Notes under the pieces: generated by a model
Seen by the model: the letters and a program-made list of their open reading frames with translations, nothing else
What the model was told of the DNA's origin: nothing
Database searches by the model: none
Assembly (NCBI GenBank): GCA_049423065.1
Contig: JBMSQB010000139.1
Coordinates: 1-6,372 of the forward strand
DNA: 6,372 nt
Source of the DNA: SYIM01 sp041182885
GTDB taxonomy: Bacteria; Pseudomonadota; Gammaproteobacteria; Burkholderiales; Burkholderiaceae_E
Direction of reading: 5' to 3'
Translations under genes and position numbers: made by a program
Shown: piece by piece, positions 5,884 to 6,372 of the stretch
Position numbering within the stretch: the stretch's first letter is position 1
Layout of the letters: each line of letters opens with the position of its first letter

Positions 5884-6372
5884 TCAGGGCACGGGCGGGG
5901 TGAGGGGTTCGAAGCGTCCGAGCGCGCGGTTCTTGCGCACGTCGCGCCAGTCGAAGACGCGGGCATTCATGGCGACCCACACGCCGTGGGCGAGCGTCGC
6001 CGCGCAGGCCGCCGCAAAGCCGAGGTTGAACAGGGCGTCCGATCCCTCGATTTCGGCGGGCACCATGGCGCCGGTGAGCACGATGGTGGCCTCGAGCCGG
6101 GCGCTGCCCAGCACCGCAGCCGTTTCAACCAGCGTGTCGGTGCCGTGAATGATGACGATCTGACGCTCGGGGCTTTCGCGACAGGCGGCGAGGATCTGCT
6201 GTCGATGGAGATCGGTCATGTCCAGGCTGTCGATCGCCATCAGCGCCTGAACGACGGGCGGCGAATCGAAGCGGGCCTGCGCAAGGCATTGCTGCACATG
6301 AGAATCGGCAAACACCAGCTGGCCGGTGAGCGGATCATAGTGCTTGTCGAAGGTGCCGCCAGTGGTGAGCAA
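5884..6372 (-). CDS. Short asparaginase-type amidohydrolase (5' partial)
   Basis: The gene reads leftward and is cut by the right edge; 162 residues are visible and the family fold starts almost at the edge, so probably only a few N-terminal codons are missing. The TTG at 6372 could serve as a start by chance, but homologues usually have a few residues before TGGT. Type I/II asparaginase N-domain motifs are present: TGGTFDK (4-10) with the nucleophile threonine, DSLDMT (48-53), HGTDT (76-80) with the second Thr-Asp pair, VLTGAM (98-103), SDALFN (111-116) and a lysine in RKNRALGRF (146-154). Expected chemistry is hydrolysis of asparagine, or a similar side-chain amide, to the acid and ammonia. 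The protein stops right after this domain, whereas classical asparaginases have about 330 residues with a C-terminal domain; a one-domain group of about 160-170 residues is known in proteobacteria, so this is probably intact at its 3' end. Substrate specificity is unproven. It is likely first in a transcript with the flavin reductase gene. Confidence 0.85.
   Translation of the reverse strand: MLTTGGTFDKHYDPLTGQLVFADSHVQQCLAQARFDSPPVVQALMAIDSLDMTDLHRQQILAACRESPERQIVIIHGTDTLVETAAVLGSARLEATIVLTGAMVPAEIEGSDALFNLGFAAACAATLAHGVWVAMNARVFDWRDVRKNRALGRFEPLTPPVP

Noticed and set aside
5840..5980. N-terminal extension of the flavin reductase to an ATG at 5980
   Set aside because: The extra 47 residues are Arg/Pro-rich, overlap the asparaginase coding end and do not resemble the family, whose members start near MNFDL.

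Overview
The window is GC-rich bacterial DNA, densely coding, with third codon positions mostly G or C. The gene types (a membrane-fused spermidine-synthase-like protein, a HyuA/HyuB pair, a short one-domain asparaginase and a flavin-reductase-like split-barrel protein) fit a proteobacterium, most likely a betaproteobacterium. That placement is an inference from gene style; no rRNA or other taxonomic marker is present.

Layout. Plus strand, 3-992: the C-terminal part of a spermidine-synthase-like protein with one transmembrane helix left in the window; the rest lies upstream. A 160-base gap follows (993-1152), holding a hairpin that may end this gene and only weak promoter-like sequence. Plus strand, 1153-3240 and 3233-5140: hyuA and hyuB of the hydantoinase/oxoprolinase/acetone carboxylase superfamily, overlapping by 8 bases and almost certainly translated together. 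A 60-base gap (5141-5200) with a perfect 8-bp inverted repeat separates them from two minus-strand genes pointing the other way: a flavin-reductase-like protein (5839 down to 5201) and, upstream of it in transcription, an asparaginase cut by the right edge (6372 down to 5884). No stretch over 300 bases lacks a gene.

How they may work together. HyuA and HyuB should form one ATP-using enzyme that opens or carboxylates a small carbonyl, lactam or cyclic-imide substrate. HyuB belongs to a branch whose presumed metal site differs from the textbook hydantoinase motif, so the substrate cannot be named. Asparaginase and flavin reductase are probably one minus-strand transcript. Their closeness to hyuAB could reflect an amide or lactam catabolic neighbourhood, but the convergent arrangement gives only weak support. 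The spermidine-synthase-like gene looks unrelated.

I see no mobile element, CRISPR array, tRNA or rRNA. Nothing here amounts to a clearly new system. The most useful leads are the altered HyuB metal motif, the HyuB C-terminal tail, and the two hairpins at gene ends.
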